Source: Comamonas antarctica (GTDB lineage Bacteria > Pseudomonadota > Gammaproteobacteria > Burkholderiales > Burkholderiaceae_C). Taken from it: DNA of 64,000 nt. Positions 35,639-44,283 of this stretch are shown here, in pieces. Made by a program: the position numbers and the translations under genes. The stretch's first letter is position 1; every line of letters starts with the position of its first letter. Where the stretch lies: the NCBI RefSeq assembly GCF_013363755.1, contig NZ_CP054841.1:1-64000 (forward strand), written 5' to 3'. The notes under the pieces are model-generated. The model did no database searches and was not told the origin of the DNA. It saw only the letters and a program-made list of their open reading frames with translations.

Positions 35639-36169
35639 TCAGGTGGGGGAAGGAAAGATGCCGAACAGCGAGATGATGTGGTTTACGCAGAGATAGGGCA
35701 TCAGGTTGTTGTGCGGCTGGCCCGCGCCGGCCGATGTGACCACCGTGGCATTGAGCGCCGCCGTGGGCGCCACCGATGGCGCGGCATAGATCTTGGTGCT
35801 GCCCTGCGCGGGCAGATTGTTCACCGGCGAGGGGCTGGTGGCATTGATCGTGCCGGCGGGCGCATTGGCCGGCACGGCCGCCATCACCGCATGGCTGTGG
35901 ACCGCGATCTGCTGCGCCGTCAGCGCGACCTGCTCGACGCCGCCGGTCTCGGCCAGCACGAAGCCGCTGCCCTGGTGCAGGCTCAGGCGCCCGCGCAGAT
36001 CGGGCAGCGCGAAGACCGTCTCGCCATCGCCGCCATAGGTGGTGCCGATCAGCTGGAACAGGGTTTCGTTCTCGCTGATGGGCAGCAATTGCCCCTCGCA
36101 GAACATCCAGCCTGCGGGAGCGAAATTGCCCGCGAAGATGCGGATTTCACCGACATAAGGTTGTGCCAT
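35639..36169 (-). CDS. Tail-collar domain protein (MdpB-like) 2
   Basis: A 176-residue paralogue of the flanking genes. The collar domain is FAGNFAPAGWMFCEGQLLPI and IGTTYGGDGETVFALPDLRGR, and the C-terminus is HNNLMPYLCVNHIISLFGIFP. The middle region is unrelated to its neighbours (NATSPSPVNNLPAQGSTKIY), so the ends are conserved and the centre varies, as in tail fibre tips with variable binding regions. It is spaced 7 bp from the next gene. Confidence 0.9.
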   Translation of the reverse strand: MAQPYVGEIRIFAGNFAPAGWMFCEGQLLPISENETLFQLIGTTYGGDGETVFALPDLRGRLSLHQGSGFVLAETGGVEQVALTAQQIAVHSHAVMAAVPANAPAGTINATSPSPVNNLPAQGSTKIYAAPSVAPTAALNATVVTSAGAGQPHNNLMPYLCVNHIISLFGIFPSPT

Positions 36170-36179
36170 GGTGCGGCTC

Positions 36180-36695
36180 CTAGTTGGGCGAAGGGAAGAT
36201 GCCCTGCAGCGCGATGCAGATGCTCAGGGTCAGGAACGGCTGCATGTTGGTGTGCGCCTGCGCTCCCCCGGCCGTGGCAAGCGTGGCCGGGTGCATGGGC
36301 GCCAGGCGCTCGGCACTGCTGACGCCCGGGCCCGAGTAGGCGTTGAACGGGGCCGCGGCCAGCGTGGCGTTGGTGGGCGCCGCCACGCGCGCGGCGCCCT
36401 CGGCCACGCGCAGCAGATGGGTATGGGGAGCGAGTTCGGAAGCCGTGAGCGTATGTGCCTGTGCGCCGCCGCTTTGGCCCAGCGTGAACCCCTGGCCCAT
36501 GTGGATAGGCACGCGTCCTTGCAGGTTGGGCAAGGCAAAGTTGACGCGGCCATCGCCACCGAAAGTGGTGCCTAGCAGCGAGAACAGCGCCTGGTTCTGG
36601 TTGATGGGCAGCAACTGGCCGTTGCACAATGCCCAGCCCCTGGGCGCAAAGGCGAAGCTGAAGCAGCGGGTCTCGCCAAGAAAAGGTTCTGCCAT
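36180..36695 (-). CDS. Tail-collar domain protein (MdpB-like) 1
   Basis: A 171-residue paralogue with FSFAFAPRGWALCNGQLLPI, LLGTTFGGDGRVNFALPNLQGR and a C-terminal HTNMQPFLTLSICIALQGIFP. The long frame to 36842 is read-through; the ATG at 36695 gives the same N-terminal pattern (MAEPFLGE) as the other two copies. It is first of the three paralogues and follows the GNAT gene by 25 bp. Confidence 0.9.
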   Translation of the reverse strand: MAEPFLGETRCFSFAFAPRGWALCNGQLLPINQNQALFSLLGTTFGGDGRVNFALPNLQGRVPIHMGQGFTLGQSGGAQAHTLTASELAPHTHLLRVAEGAARVAAPTNATLAAAPFNAYSGPGVSSAERLAPMHPATLATAGGAQAHTNMQPFLTLSICIALQGIFPSPN

Positions 36696-36720
36696 CGTGG
36701 GCTCCCTGTGAATCGAAAAT

Positions 36721-37260
36721 TTAGCGCGCCGGGCCGCGCGGTGGCGCGGCCAGCGACATGAAAACCGTGGCGCCGTCATCCACGCCTTCGACAAATCCCA
36801 GCCGGCGGTACCAGGCACGCGCGCGGCTTGCGACCGCGGCATGCAGCGTCAGCCGCGCGCCGCTGCGGGCGGCCTCGGCGGTCAGCGCCGCGAGCAGCTG
36901 CGTGCCCCATCCGGCGCCGCAGCATTCGGGCAGCAGGCGGATATCCATCAGCCGGATCTCGCCGGGCTGGCGCCAGACGCAGAGCCGGCCGATCAGGCGG
37001 CCGTCGAGCAGCACCGCATCCAGCGCCGCGCCCGGGTAATGGCGCGCGTGATGCGCCTGCTGCGCCAGCGACTGCAGGCGCAGGAACTGCGCGCGCTCGG
37101 CCTCGCCCAGCGGGTAATGCGCCATCTCGGGCATGCGCGTCGCGACGTACAGCGCATGCACCGCCTCGGCATCGGCGGCCGTGAGCGCACGCAGTTGCAG
37201 GGCGGCGGTCAAGTCAGGCTCGGACGTGGGTACTGCGGGCGCGGCGCCGGCTTCAGCCAA
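36721..37260 (-). CDS. GNAT family N-acetyltransferase
   Basis: An acyl-CoA-dependent acetyltransferase of about 179 residues. It has the strand-helix pattern of GNAT proteins, with DIRLLPECCGAGWGTQLLAAL as the acetyl-CoA binding motif (a variant of Q/RxxGxG/A) and YRRLGFVEG near the C-terminus. No ATG is suitably placed: the TTG at 37260 overlaps the stop of the preceding gene and is the likely start, while the frame to 37356 would overlap that gene by about 100 bp. Being inside the tail-collar cluster, it may modify one of those proteins, but this is speculative. Confidence 0.8.
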   Translation of the reverse strand: MAEAGAAPAVPTSEPDLTAALQLRALTAADAEAVHALYVATRMPEMAHYPLGEAERAQFLRLQSLAQQAHHARHYPGAALDAVLLDGRLIGRLCVWRQPGEIRLMDIRLLPECCGAGWGTQLLAALTAEAARSGARLTLHAAVASRARAWYRRLGFVEGVDDGATVFMSLAAPPRGPAR

Positions 37261-37711
37261 ACACCACTTCGTAGTGCTGGCCGTGCGGATGCGCGGCAGC
37301 GCCGACCGCGCTGGCAAACGCCGCGAAGCGCTGGCCATCGGTGCCCTGGAACTCATGCGTCTGCGAGGCCAGCGCGCGCTGGTCCATGGCCACGAACACC
37401 AGGCTGAAGGGCTCGCTGCGGGCCGCCGCCGGGCGCTCCTGCGCCGCGCCGGAGGTCTCGATGCTGACCAGGCGCAGCGCCGCGGCCTGCCCCGCGGGCC
37501 CCACGCTGAAGAACTGGCCGACGGCGAAATCCGCGGCGCAGAAACTGCGCATGCAGGCCTGCGCGGCCGGGTCCATTGCGGGAAACTGCGGCGGCGCCGG
37601 CGCGAAAGCCGATGCCGTGGCCAGGCCGGTCGATGCCGAAGCCAGCGCCACGGAGGCGGCGCTGCCGCGCGCCAGGAAACCGCGCCGGTTCAGTGCAGGG
37701 TGATTTGCCAT
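37253..37711 (-). CDS. Tat-exported DUF6916-type protein
   Basis: A 152-residue protein with a twin-arginine signal (NRRGFLARGSAASVALASAS, cleavage near TASA). The mature domain resembles the product of the upstream gene, including PFSLVFVA and HYEVVFG at the end. DUF6916 proteins are found next to tail-collar genes in many bacteria and have no assigned function. The Tat signal implies export of a folded protein. The ATG at 37711 is used; the longer frame is not credible. Confidence 0.75.
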   Translation of the reverse strand: MANHPALNRRGFLARGSAASVALASASTGLATASAFAPAPPQFPAMDPAAQACMRSFCAADFAVGQFFSVGPAGQAAALRLVSIETSGAAQERPAAARSEPFSLVFVAMDQRALASQTHEFQGTDGQRFAAFASAVGAAAHPHGQHYEVVFG

Positions 37712-37736
37712 GGGAGACGCTTCTTTCGTGGGGTAG

Positions 37737-38033
37737 TCAATTGAACACCGCTTCATACTGCATGCGGCCATCGCTGCGCGAGGGGCCCAGCGGCACGATG
37801 AACAGCGCGAATTCGCCCAATCGGGCATGCGAAAACAAATGGGTGCCCTGCCCCAGCCTGAGCACCGCGTCGCCCAGGAACACCAGGCTGAAGGATGTCG
37901 GTCCAGGGGCCGAAGCATCCCCCGCGGGCGGGTGGACAGTGTCCAGCTGCAGTGCCACTGCCTCTGCCGCGCCCGAAACCTCGAAAGCGGTGCCCAGCTG
38001 CGCCGCGAAGGCGGCATGCGTCGGGTAGGTCAT
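37737..38033 (-). CDS. DUF6916-type protein without signal peptide
   Basis: A 98-residue protein, beginning MTYPTHAAFAAQLGTAFEV and ending GRMQYEAVFN. The segments TSFSLVFLGDAVLRLGQGTHLF and FALFIVPLGP match the architecture of the Tat-exported neighbour. It is the first gene of a five- or six-gene minus-strand operon leading to the tail-collar genes. Its cytoplasmic form, paired with an exported homologue, is unusual. Confidence 0.75.
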   Translation of the reverse strand: MTYPTHAAFAAQLGTAFEVSGAAEAVALQLDTVHPPAGDASAPGPTSFSLVFLGDAVLRLGQGTHLFSHARLGEFALFIVPLGPSRSDGRMQYEAVFN

Positions 38034-38153
38034 TTGTAATATGGAGGTAAGACTTGTTGCGGGGGCCGGCGCGCAGTATACCGAGGCGCCGGTTTCCTCA
38101 GGAAAACCGGGCCGCCCGCGCGCTGCAGCGCCCAGGCCGCGCCCCGCCCGCGC

Positions 38154-39020
38154 TCATGCTGGCGGTGCTTGCAAGGACTGCTGCAGCAGTTCGAGCAGCC
38201 GCGGGAAATCCGGCGCGGCCGGGCTGGCGAGCACCATCTGGCGCGCATAGGCCGCGCCGGGAATCGGCAGCACCCGGCAGTCGGCGGAAAAGCGCTCGAT
38301 GCCCGGCCACTGCGGCACCAGGCTCATGCCCATGCCGTCGGCCACCAGCAGCGCAATGGCCTCGAGCGCGTCGAGGTCGCACAGCACCGTGGGCGCGATC
38401 TGCTGGTCGGCAAGCCAGGCGGCCGCATGGCGCCCGCCCCAGGCGTTCGGGTCGTAGCGGATGTAGGGCAGCCGGCGCAGCAGCGTGGCCGGCCGTCCGC
38501 GCGTGCCCGGCGGCGCCAGCAGCACCAGCGGCTCCGCGCGCAGGGCCACGGCGCGCAGCGCCCTGGGCCAGGCAAACGGCGGCGCGACCATCAGCGCCGC
38601 ATCGATCTCCCCGGCCTGCAGCAGCCGGTACAGCCCGCGCGAGGTGTCGGGCACGATGACTGCCCGGGCGTCGGGCGCGGCCTGGGTGAAGCGGCGCAGC
38701 GCGCACGGCAGCAGCCCGGTCAGCAGCGTCGAGACCGCGCCGATACGCAGGCTGCCGCTCAGGCCGTCGGTGCCGACATCGCTTTGCAGCAGCGCGGCCT
38801 CGCGCACCAGCCGGCGCATGCGCGCCAGCAACTGGCTGCAAGCCGGGGTGGGCCGCGCCGCATGCCCGCTGCGCGACAGCAGGGCAAAGCCCAGTTCACG
38901 CTCGAGCACCTGCACGCGCTGGCCGATGGCGGCGGCCGTGAGGTGCTCGGTGCGCGCCGCCTCGGCAATCGAGCCGCTGTCGACCACTGCCAGCAGGCTT
39001 TTCAGATACCGAGTCTCCAA
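38154..39020 (-). CDS. LysR-type regulator
   Basis: A 288-residue LysR regulator. HTH residues about 3-60 (GSIAEAARTEHLTAAAIGQR is the helix region), and an effector domain (about 90-285) with DTSRGLYRLLQAGEIDAALM and VADGMGMSLVPQWPG. It is divergent from the VOC/hydroxyacid reductase/EamA genes with 107 bp between, so it probably regulates them and itself. The inducer is unknown. Confidence 0.88.
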   Translation of the reverse strand: METRYLKSLLAVVDSGSIAEAARTEHLTAAAIGQRVQVLERELGFALLSRSGHAARPTPACSQLLARMRRLVREAALLQSDVGTDGLSGSLRIGAVSTLLTGLLPCALRRFTQAAPDARAVIVPDTSRGLYRLLQAGEIDAALMVAPPFAWPRALRAVALRAEPLVLLAPPGTRGRPATLLRRLPYIRYDPNAWGGRHAAAWLADQQIAPTVLCDLDALEAIALLVADGMGMSLVPQWPGIERFSADCRVLPIPGAAYARQMVLASPAAPDFPRLLELLQQSLQAPPA

Positions 39021-39127
39021 AAGAAAACCTTTAGCGAGGAAAAATATTATTGGCTATGTCTTTTGAAGTATGCCCGCTATTGTTGCGCCCATCACTGCTT
39101 TCCCCCACCGCCACCCGATTGCCTGCC

Positions 39128-39541
39128 ATGCGCACCTGCTTCCATCTCGCCTACCATGTCCGTGACCTCGACCAAGCCCGCGCCTTCTATGGCGGCGTGC
39201 TGGGCTGCGAAGAAGGCCGCAGCACCGACACCTGGGTCGATTTCGACTTCTTCGGCCACCAGCTCTCGCTGCACCTGGGCGAGCCCTTCCCGGTCACCCA
39301 TACCGGCCGCGTCGGCGAGCACCTGGTGCCGATGCCGCACCTGGGCCTGGTGATGGGCATGGACAACTGGCAGGCGCTGGCCGCGCGCCTCACCGCGCAG
39401 AAGCTGGACTTCGTGCTGCAGCCGCACATCCGTTTTGCCGGCGAGCCCGGCGAACAGGCGACGATGTTCTTTCTCGACCCCTGCGGCAATCCCATCGAGG
39501 TCAAGGGCTTTCGCGACCTGGACAAGGTCTACGCGCAATGA
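39128..39541 (+). CDS. VOC-family (glyoxalase-like) protein
   Basis: A 137-residue single-domain vicinal oxygen chelate protein. The family metal ligands can be placed at His in FHLAYHVRDL, a His in HQLSLHLGE, and Glu in NPIEVKGF. The substrate cannot be predicted. The frame opens at 39050, but the conserved start MRTCFHLAYHVRDLD is at 39128. Its stop overlaps the next gene's ATG (ATGA), suggesting a joint function with the hydroxyacid reductase. Confidence 0.85.
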   Translation: MRTCFHLAYHVRDLDQARAFYGGVLGCEEGRSTDTWVDFDFFGHQLSLHLGEPFPVTHTGRVGEHLVPMPHLGLVMGMDNWQALAARLTAQKLDFVLQPHIRFAGEPGEQATMFFLDPCGNPIEVKGFRDLDKVYAQ

Positions 39542-40482
39542 GCGGCTGCCTGCCGCTGGTCTGCGCGCCCGGCTACGCATTTGCCGAACCCTGGCGCGCG
39601 GCACTGCAGGCGGCGCTGCCCGAGGAGCGCATCGTGGACCTCGCCGCGCTCGATGCGCGGGCGCGCGCGGATTGCGAAATGGCCATCGTTGCCAATCCCG
39701 ATCCGCGCGAGCTGGCCACGCTGGGGCGCCTGCAATGGGTGCACAGCGTCTGGGCCGGCGTCGAGCGGCTGGTCGCGGACTTGCAAGACAGCCCGGTGCA
39801 GATCGTGCGGCTGGTCGACCCGCAGCTCGCCGAGACCATGGCCGAGGCGGTGCTGGCCTGGACGCTGTACCTGCACCGCGACATGCCGCGCTACGCGCGC
39901 CAGCAGGCCGCGGGCATCTGGCGCGCGCATGACTATGTGCCGCCGCAGCGCAAGACGGTGGCGCTGCTGGGCCTGGGCGAACTCGGCGCGGCCAGTGCCG
40001 CCAAGCTGCGCGCGGCCGGTTTCCAGGTGTCGGGCTGGAGCCGCAGCCGCAAGGCGGTCGCGGGCGTGCAGTGCTTTGCCGGCGCCGAGGAACTGCCGGC
40101 GCTGCTGGCCGGCGCCGACATCGTGGTCTGCCTGCTGCCGCTCACGCCCGAGACCGAAGGCATGCTGGACGCTGCCGCCTTGGCCCACCTGCGCCCGGGC
40201 GCGGCGCTGATCAACTTCGCGCGCGGCGCCATCGTCGACGACGCGGGCCTGCGCGCGGCGCTCGATGCACAGCAGCTCGCGCATGCGGTACTCGATGTAT
40301 TCCAGACCGAGCCGCTGCCGCCGGCGCAATGGCAGTGGCAGCATCCGCAGGTGACGCTGCTGCCGCATATCTCGGCGCCCACCAACCGCGCGACGGCGGC
40401 CGCCATCGTTGCCGCGAATGTGCGCCGCTGGCGTGCTACCGGCGCGCTGCCGGCAGTCGTCGACAAGCAGCGGCGCTACTGA
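39538..40482 (+). CDS. D-2-hydroxyacid dehydrogenase, GhrA-like
   Basis: A 314-residue NAD(P)-dependent 2-hydroxyacid dehydrogenase. The Rossmann motif is LLGLGELG near residue 143. The substrate-binding and catalytic region includes NFARGAIVDDAGLRAAL, DVFQTEPLPP and the catalytic His in LLPHISAPT. The short form without an extended regulatory domain resembles glyoxylate/hydroxypyruvate reductase A. It is translationally coupled to the upstream VOC protein. Confidence 0.9.
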   Translation: MSGCLPLVCAPGYAFAEPWRAALQAALPEERIVDLAALDARARADCEMAIVANPDPRELATLGRLQWVHSVWAGVERLVADLQDSPVQIVRLVDPQLAETMAEAVLAWTLYLHRDMPRYARQQAAGIWRAHDYVPPQRKTVALLGLGELGAASAAKLRAAGFQVSGWSRSRKAVAGVQCFAGAEELPALLAGADIVVCLLPLTPETEGMLDAAALAHLRPGAALINFARGAIVDDAGLRAALDAQQLAHAVLDVFQTEPLPPAQWQWQHPQVTLLPHISAPTNRATAAAIVAANVRRWRATGALPAVVDKQRRY

Positions 40483-40585
40483 GGGGCCGAGCGCCGGGCC
40501 GGCGCGCGGCAATAGCCCCGCCCGGCGCTGGAGCTCCCCGGCAGGCGCCCCGCGGCGCGCACGGCGGCTCCTAGAATCGCGCCCC

Positions 40586-41500
40586 ATGCTGCTCAAACCC
40601 TGGACTCGCACCGCCGTGCTTTCGCGCTTTTCCCGCCAGGAGGCCGCGCTGCTGGCGGTGACCGTGCTCTGGGGTGGCACCTTCGTGGTGATGCACGCCG
40701 CGATGGCCCATAGCGGGCCGCTGTTCTTCGTCGGCCTGCGCTTCGTTGTCGCCGGGCTCGCGACCATGCTGGTCTTTCGCCGGCTGATGGCCGGAGTCAC
40801 GCAGGCCGAGCTCCTGGCGGGCGCGGCGATCGGCGCGTCGATCTGCGTCGCCTATGCGCTGCTGGGCCAGGGGCTGCAGAGCATCGAGGCCAGCCGCGCC
40901 GCCTTCCTGACCGCGCTGTATGTTCCGGCCGTGCCGCTTTTGCAGTGGCTGCTCACGCGGCGTGCGCCCCATCCCATGGTCTGGGCCGGCATCGGGCTGG
41001 CGTTCATCGGCCTGCTGCTGGTCAGCAATCCGGGCGGCGCGTCGCTGTGGCGGCTGGGCGTGGGCGAAGCCGCGACGATTCTGGGCGCGTTCGTGATCGC
41101 GCTGGAGATCCTGCTGATCGGCAAATATGCGGGCCAGGTCAACGTGCAGCGCGTCACGGCCATCCAGCTGCTGGTGGCGGGCGTGTGCGCCCTTGCGGCC
41201 ATGCCGCTCGCGGGCGAGAGCGTGCCCGCGTTTTCCTGGGTCTGGGCGGCCAGCGGCGTGGGGCTGGGACTGGTCAGGGCATTGATCCATCTGACCATGA
41301 ACTGGGCGCAGCAATCGGTCTCGCCGACGCGGGCCACGCTGATCTATGCCACCGACCCGGTCTGGGCCGGCATCATCGGCCGCATCGCGGGCGACCGCCT
41401 GCCGGCCACGGCACTGCTGGGCGCGGTATTCATCGTCGCCGGCATACTGGCCAGCGAACTGCGGCCGCGCCGCCTCGGCCCGGCTGCCGCCACCCACTGA
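40586..41500 (+). CDS. EamA/DMT-family transporter
   Basis: A 304-residue membrane protein with about ten transmembrane segments in two EamA halves (LLAVTVLWGGTFVVMHAAM in the first; WAASGVGLGLVRALIHLTMN and YATDPVWAGIIGRI in the second). Drug/metabolite transporters of this type export metabolites or amino acids; the substrate is unknown. The ATG at 40586 starts just before the first helix. It is likely in the same operon as the reductase, 103 bp downstream. Confidence 0.9.
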   Translation: MLLKPWTRTAVLSRFSRQEAALLAVTVLWGGTFVVMHAAMAHSGPLFFVGLRFVVAGLATMLVFRRLMAGVTQAELLAGAAIGASICVAYALLGQGLQSIEASRAAFLTALYVPAVPLLQWLLTRRAPHPMVWAGIGLAFIGLLLVSNPGGASLWRLGVGEAATILGAFVIALEILLIGKYAGQVNVQRVTAIQLLVAGVCALAAMPLAGESVPAFSWVWAASGVGLGLVRALIHLTMNWAQQSVSPTRATLIYATDPVWAGIIGRIAGDRLPATALLGAVFIVAGILASELRPRRLGPAAATH

Positions 41501-41568
41501 GCTTGCACGCCGGCCCATCGCGCCCGGGCGCCCCGCCAGCAGCCCGCGCCGGCAGCACCCGCGGCCGA

Positions 41569-42621
41569 CTAGTCGTTGCGCACGCCCAGCCGCGCCACCA
41601 GCGGCTTCCAGACGTCGGTGTCGCGGCGGATGTAGTCGGCAACATCGGCCCGGGTGCCTGGCAGCGTCACCGCATGCATGCCCTGGTAGCGCTGGACCAC
41701 GTCGGGCTCCTGCAGGCATTGCTGCGTCGCGGCATGCAGCTTCTGCACCACGGCCGCGGGCGTGCCGGACCGGGCCATCAGCGCGGTCCAGGAGCCATGG
41801 GCCAGCTCGGCGCTGCCCAGGAGTTCGGCCACGGTCGGCACCGTGGGCAGATCGGCCAGCCGCGCGCTGCCCAGCACGGCCAGCGCCTTGATCTTGCCGG
41901 CCTTGACATTGCCCAATGCCGTGCCGGCAATGAACGGCGCCAGGTCGATCTGGTTGCCGACCACGCTGGTCAGCGCCGTGGCCTCGCCCTGGAACGGCAC
42001 ATGCACCAGCGCCGCCTTGAGCTTGTCCGCCAGGATGGCCGACATCAGATGCGCGGGGCTGCCGGTGCCCGGCGAGCCGAAATTCAGGCCTGCCGGCGCG
42101 GCCGCTGCCGCCTTGCCGATATCGGCGAATCGGTCGATCTTCGAGCCCGGGCTGGCGACCAGCAGATAGGGGCTGCTCACCACCAGGTTCACGCCTTCGA
42201 AGTCCCTGGCCACCTCATACGGCGGCTTGGCGTAGACATAGGGCGTGACGGTCAGCTGCGACATGCCGGCAATGAACAGCGTATAGCCGTCGGCCGGCGC
42301 CTGCTTGAGCGCCTGCACCGCCGGCAGGCCGTTGGCGCCGGCGCGGTTCTCGATGACCAACGGCTGGCCGATGCGCGTGGCGGCGCAGTTCGCCCAGATC
42401 CGCGCCACCGTGTCCACGCCGCCGCCCGGCGCGGACGGCACGATCAGCTTGATGGGTTTGGCCGGCCAGGTGTCTTGCGCCTGCGCGCCGGGCGAGGCCA
42501 TGGCGCAGCAGCCGGCGGCCAGCAGCGCCGCAAGCCGGCGCCGGCTGCGGGCTGCGAAGGGAAGCGGCGATGGGAAGAAGTGCATGGCGGGGTTCGGGTC
42601 GGTGGTAACAGGATCAGGCAT
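41569..42621 (-). CDS. Bug/TctC periplasmic tricarboxylate-type receptor 1
   Basis: A 350-residue periplasmic solute-binding protein of the Bug (TctC) family. The signal peptide is in residues about 25-49, then WPAKPIKLIVPSAPGGGVDT, the first ligand-binding loop, and VVENR-like VIENRAGANG. No TctA or TctB membrane genes are adjacent, as is common for Bug proteins. ATG at 42621 overlaps the upstream mlrC-like gene by 8 bp; ATG at 42585 (MHFFPS) is an alternative. It is presumably cotranscribed with the M81 peptidase gene. Confidence 0.9.
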   Translation of the reverse strand: MPDPVTTDPNPAMHFFPSPLPFAARSRRRLAALLAAGCCAMASPGAQAQDTWPAKPIKLIVPSAPGGGVDTVARIWANCAATRIGQPLVIENRAGANGLPAVQALKQAPADGYTLFIAGMSQLTVTPYVYAKPPYEVARDFEGVNLVVSSPYLLVASPGSKIDRFADIGKAAAAAPAGLNFGSPGTGSPAHLMSAILADKLKAALVHVPFQGEATALTSVVGNQIDLAPFIAGTALGNVKAGKIKALAVLGSARLADLPTVPTVAELLGSAELAHGSWTALMARSGTPAAVVQKLHAATQQCLQEPDVVQRYQGMHAVTLPGTRADVADYIRRDTDVWKPLVARLGVRND

Positions 42622-44086
42622 CGAGGGGCCATTTGGGCCGCTGGATGCGCCGGTAGGGCAGCGTGCGCAGGTCGTCGGTCAGCGTTCCGGGCGCCTGCAC
42701 ATACAGCACCTGGCTGGCGATCTTCGAGAACTCGGCAAAGAAATGCTGCGAGGACTTGACCACGATCAGCTTCCTGCGCGCCAGATCGCAGCCCAGTCCG
42801 CTGAACAGGTCGGTGCCCATGGCCTGGGTGCGGATCGAGGCCAGCACCAGTTGCACCCCCTGGGCTTCGACCAGCGCGCAGGCGCCCATCGGCACCTTGG
42901 CGCCCGACAATCCGCTCTGGTGGTGGGCCGGGTTCACGGCCAGCACGGTGCACAGCAGATCGACCGGGTCGCCGGACAAGGGGCCGATCTTGCCGCCGAT
43001 GCGCAGCGGCAGGCGCGCGCCCGCGCCCGCGGCCACGGCCAGCGCCGCGGCCGACGGGTCCCACAGCGGGCCGATCGCCACCTCGCGGATGCCGCGCGCC
43101 AGGATCGCCTGCAGCACGAAGGTGGCATCGCCGGCCGCGCCGCCACCGGGGTTGTCGGCGCCGTCGGCCATGACCACCGGGCCTTCGGCCTTGAGGGCCT
43201 GGTCGAGCGCGGCCTCGATCCCCGGCGCGGGCGCGGACAGCTGGTCCCGGAGCGCGATCAGCTCGTCCGCCAGGCTGCGCGCCAGCCGGGCCGCGGCGCG
43301 CGCGTCGCCATCGGCATAGACCAGCAGCCGGGTCCCCATGTCGGGCACATCGCCCCAGGGAAAGCCATGCACCACCGAGATCGTCAGCGCCTGGCCCGCG
43401 CGCTCGAGCTGCTGCAGCCGGTCGACATAGCCGCGCATGGGCGCACGCGAGGTGTGCAGCACCGCGACCATCTGGCAATCCACCACCGCGGCCACCGGAC
43501 GCACCTCACCGCGCACCGTGGCGGCACAGATGTCGACCAGTTCATAGGCGCGCTCGAGCACGTCGGTGTGCGGATATTCCTTGAACGCAACCATCACATC
43601 GGTGTGGTCGACCATGGCCTGCGACAGATGGCAGTGCGGGTCGAGCTCGGCGCCGATCACCACGCCGGCGCCGACCAGCGCGCGCACGCGCTGCAGCAGG
43701 TCGCCTTCGCAGTCCTCGTAGCCATCGGCGACCATCGCGCCATGCAGGCCCAGCAGCACCATGTCGACGGGCAGGCTGGCACGCAGGTCGGCCAGCAATT
43801 CGTCGCGCAGTGCCTCGTAGGTCGCGCGCGTGGTGATGCCGCCCGGCTGGGCCGCGGCCACCAGGCCCTCGTGCAGCACCCAGCCCTGTTCGCGCCCGCG
43901 CACGCGCGCCGCCCACAGCGGGCCGGAGTTGTACAGCGGCTCGTCGGGATGCTGGCCCGCGGGGAAATACGAGCGCTCCTGGAACGAAGCCAGGCTGGTG
44001 GGCAGCGGCGCGAAGCTGTTGGTCTCGGTGGCCAGCACGGCGCTGAACACGCGCAAGGGAACTGGCGCAGTCGCAGTTGAAGTCAC
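42614..44086 (-). CDS. M81 family metallopeptidase (MlrC-like)
   Basis: A 490-residue protein of the M81/MlrC family. Metal ligands are likely in LGLHGAMVADGYEDCEGDLL and GAELDPHCHLSQAM (HxH), with the C-terminal MlrC domain from about 300 (VMADGADNPGGGAAGDATFV). MlrC completes microcystin breakdown in sphingomonads, but most homologues, including those beside TctC genes, act on unknown amides or small peptides. The gene lies behind a TTTGCG-N4-CGCAAA operator that it shares with the XRE-cupin regulator's own promoter. Confidence 0.9.
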   Translation of the reverse strand: MTSTATAPVPLRVFSAVLATETNSFAPLPTSLASFQERSYFPAGQHPDEPLYNSGPLWAARVRGREQGWVLHEGLVAAAQPGGITTRATYEALRDELLADLRASLPVDMVLLGLHGAMVADGYEDCEGDLLQRVRALVGAGVVIGAELDPHCHLSQAMVDHTDVMVAFKEYPHTDVLERAYELVDICAATVRGEVRPVAAVVDCQMVAVLHTSRAPMRGYVDRLQQLERAGQALTISVVHGFPWGDVPDMGTRLLVYADGDARAAARLARSLADELIALRDQLSAPAPGIEAALDQALKAEGPVVMADGADNPGGGAAGDATFVLQAILARGIREVAIGPLWDPSAAALAVAAGAGARLPLRIGGKIGPLSGDPVDLLCTVLAVNPAHHQSGLSGAKVPMGACALVEAQGVQLVLASIRTQAMGTDLFSGLGCDLARRKLIVVKSSQHFFAEFSKIASQVLYVQAPGTLTDDLRTLPYRRIQRPKWPLDA

Positions 44087-44175
44087 GTCGAATCCTTATC
44101 GGGGTGCATGGCCGGCCGCGCGCACCAGCAGGGCGCCGTGGCGGCGCACCACCGCGGTGCCGCATACGCAGGAAA

Positions 44176-44191
44176 TTTGCGCAAACGCAAA
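44176..44191. promoter_or_regulatory. TTTGCG-N4-CGCAAA operator upstream of the mlrC-tctC operon
   Basis: A perfect 6-bp inverted repeat TTTGCG-CAAA-CGCAAA, 90 bp before the mlrC-like start, in the 197-bp region separating this gene from the stop of the XRE-cupin gene. The same pattern occurs at 45014-45029. A weaker copy, TTTGCT-TACA-CGCAAC, lies at 44229-44244. Confidence 0.75.
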
Positions 44192-44283
44192 ATTGTCGCG
44201 CAGATCCACGCAGCCAGCCATTCTGGTTTTTGCTTACACGCAACAAACATGCCGCGCCGCGGCAGGCGCCGCCCCGCGCCGGC

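Noticed and set aside
35110..36695. Prophage remnant
   Set aside because: Only collar-domain genes are present, in an operon with DUF6916 and GNAT genes; no capsid, tail tube, lysis or integrase genes were seen.
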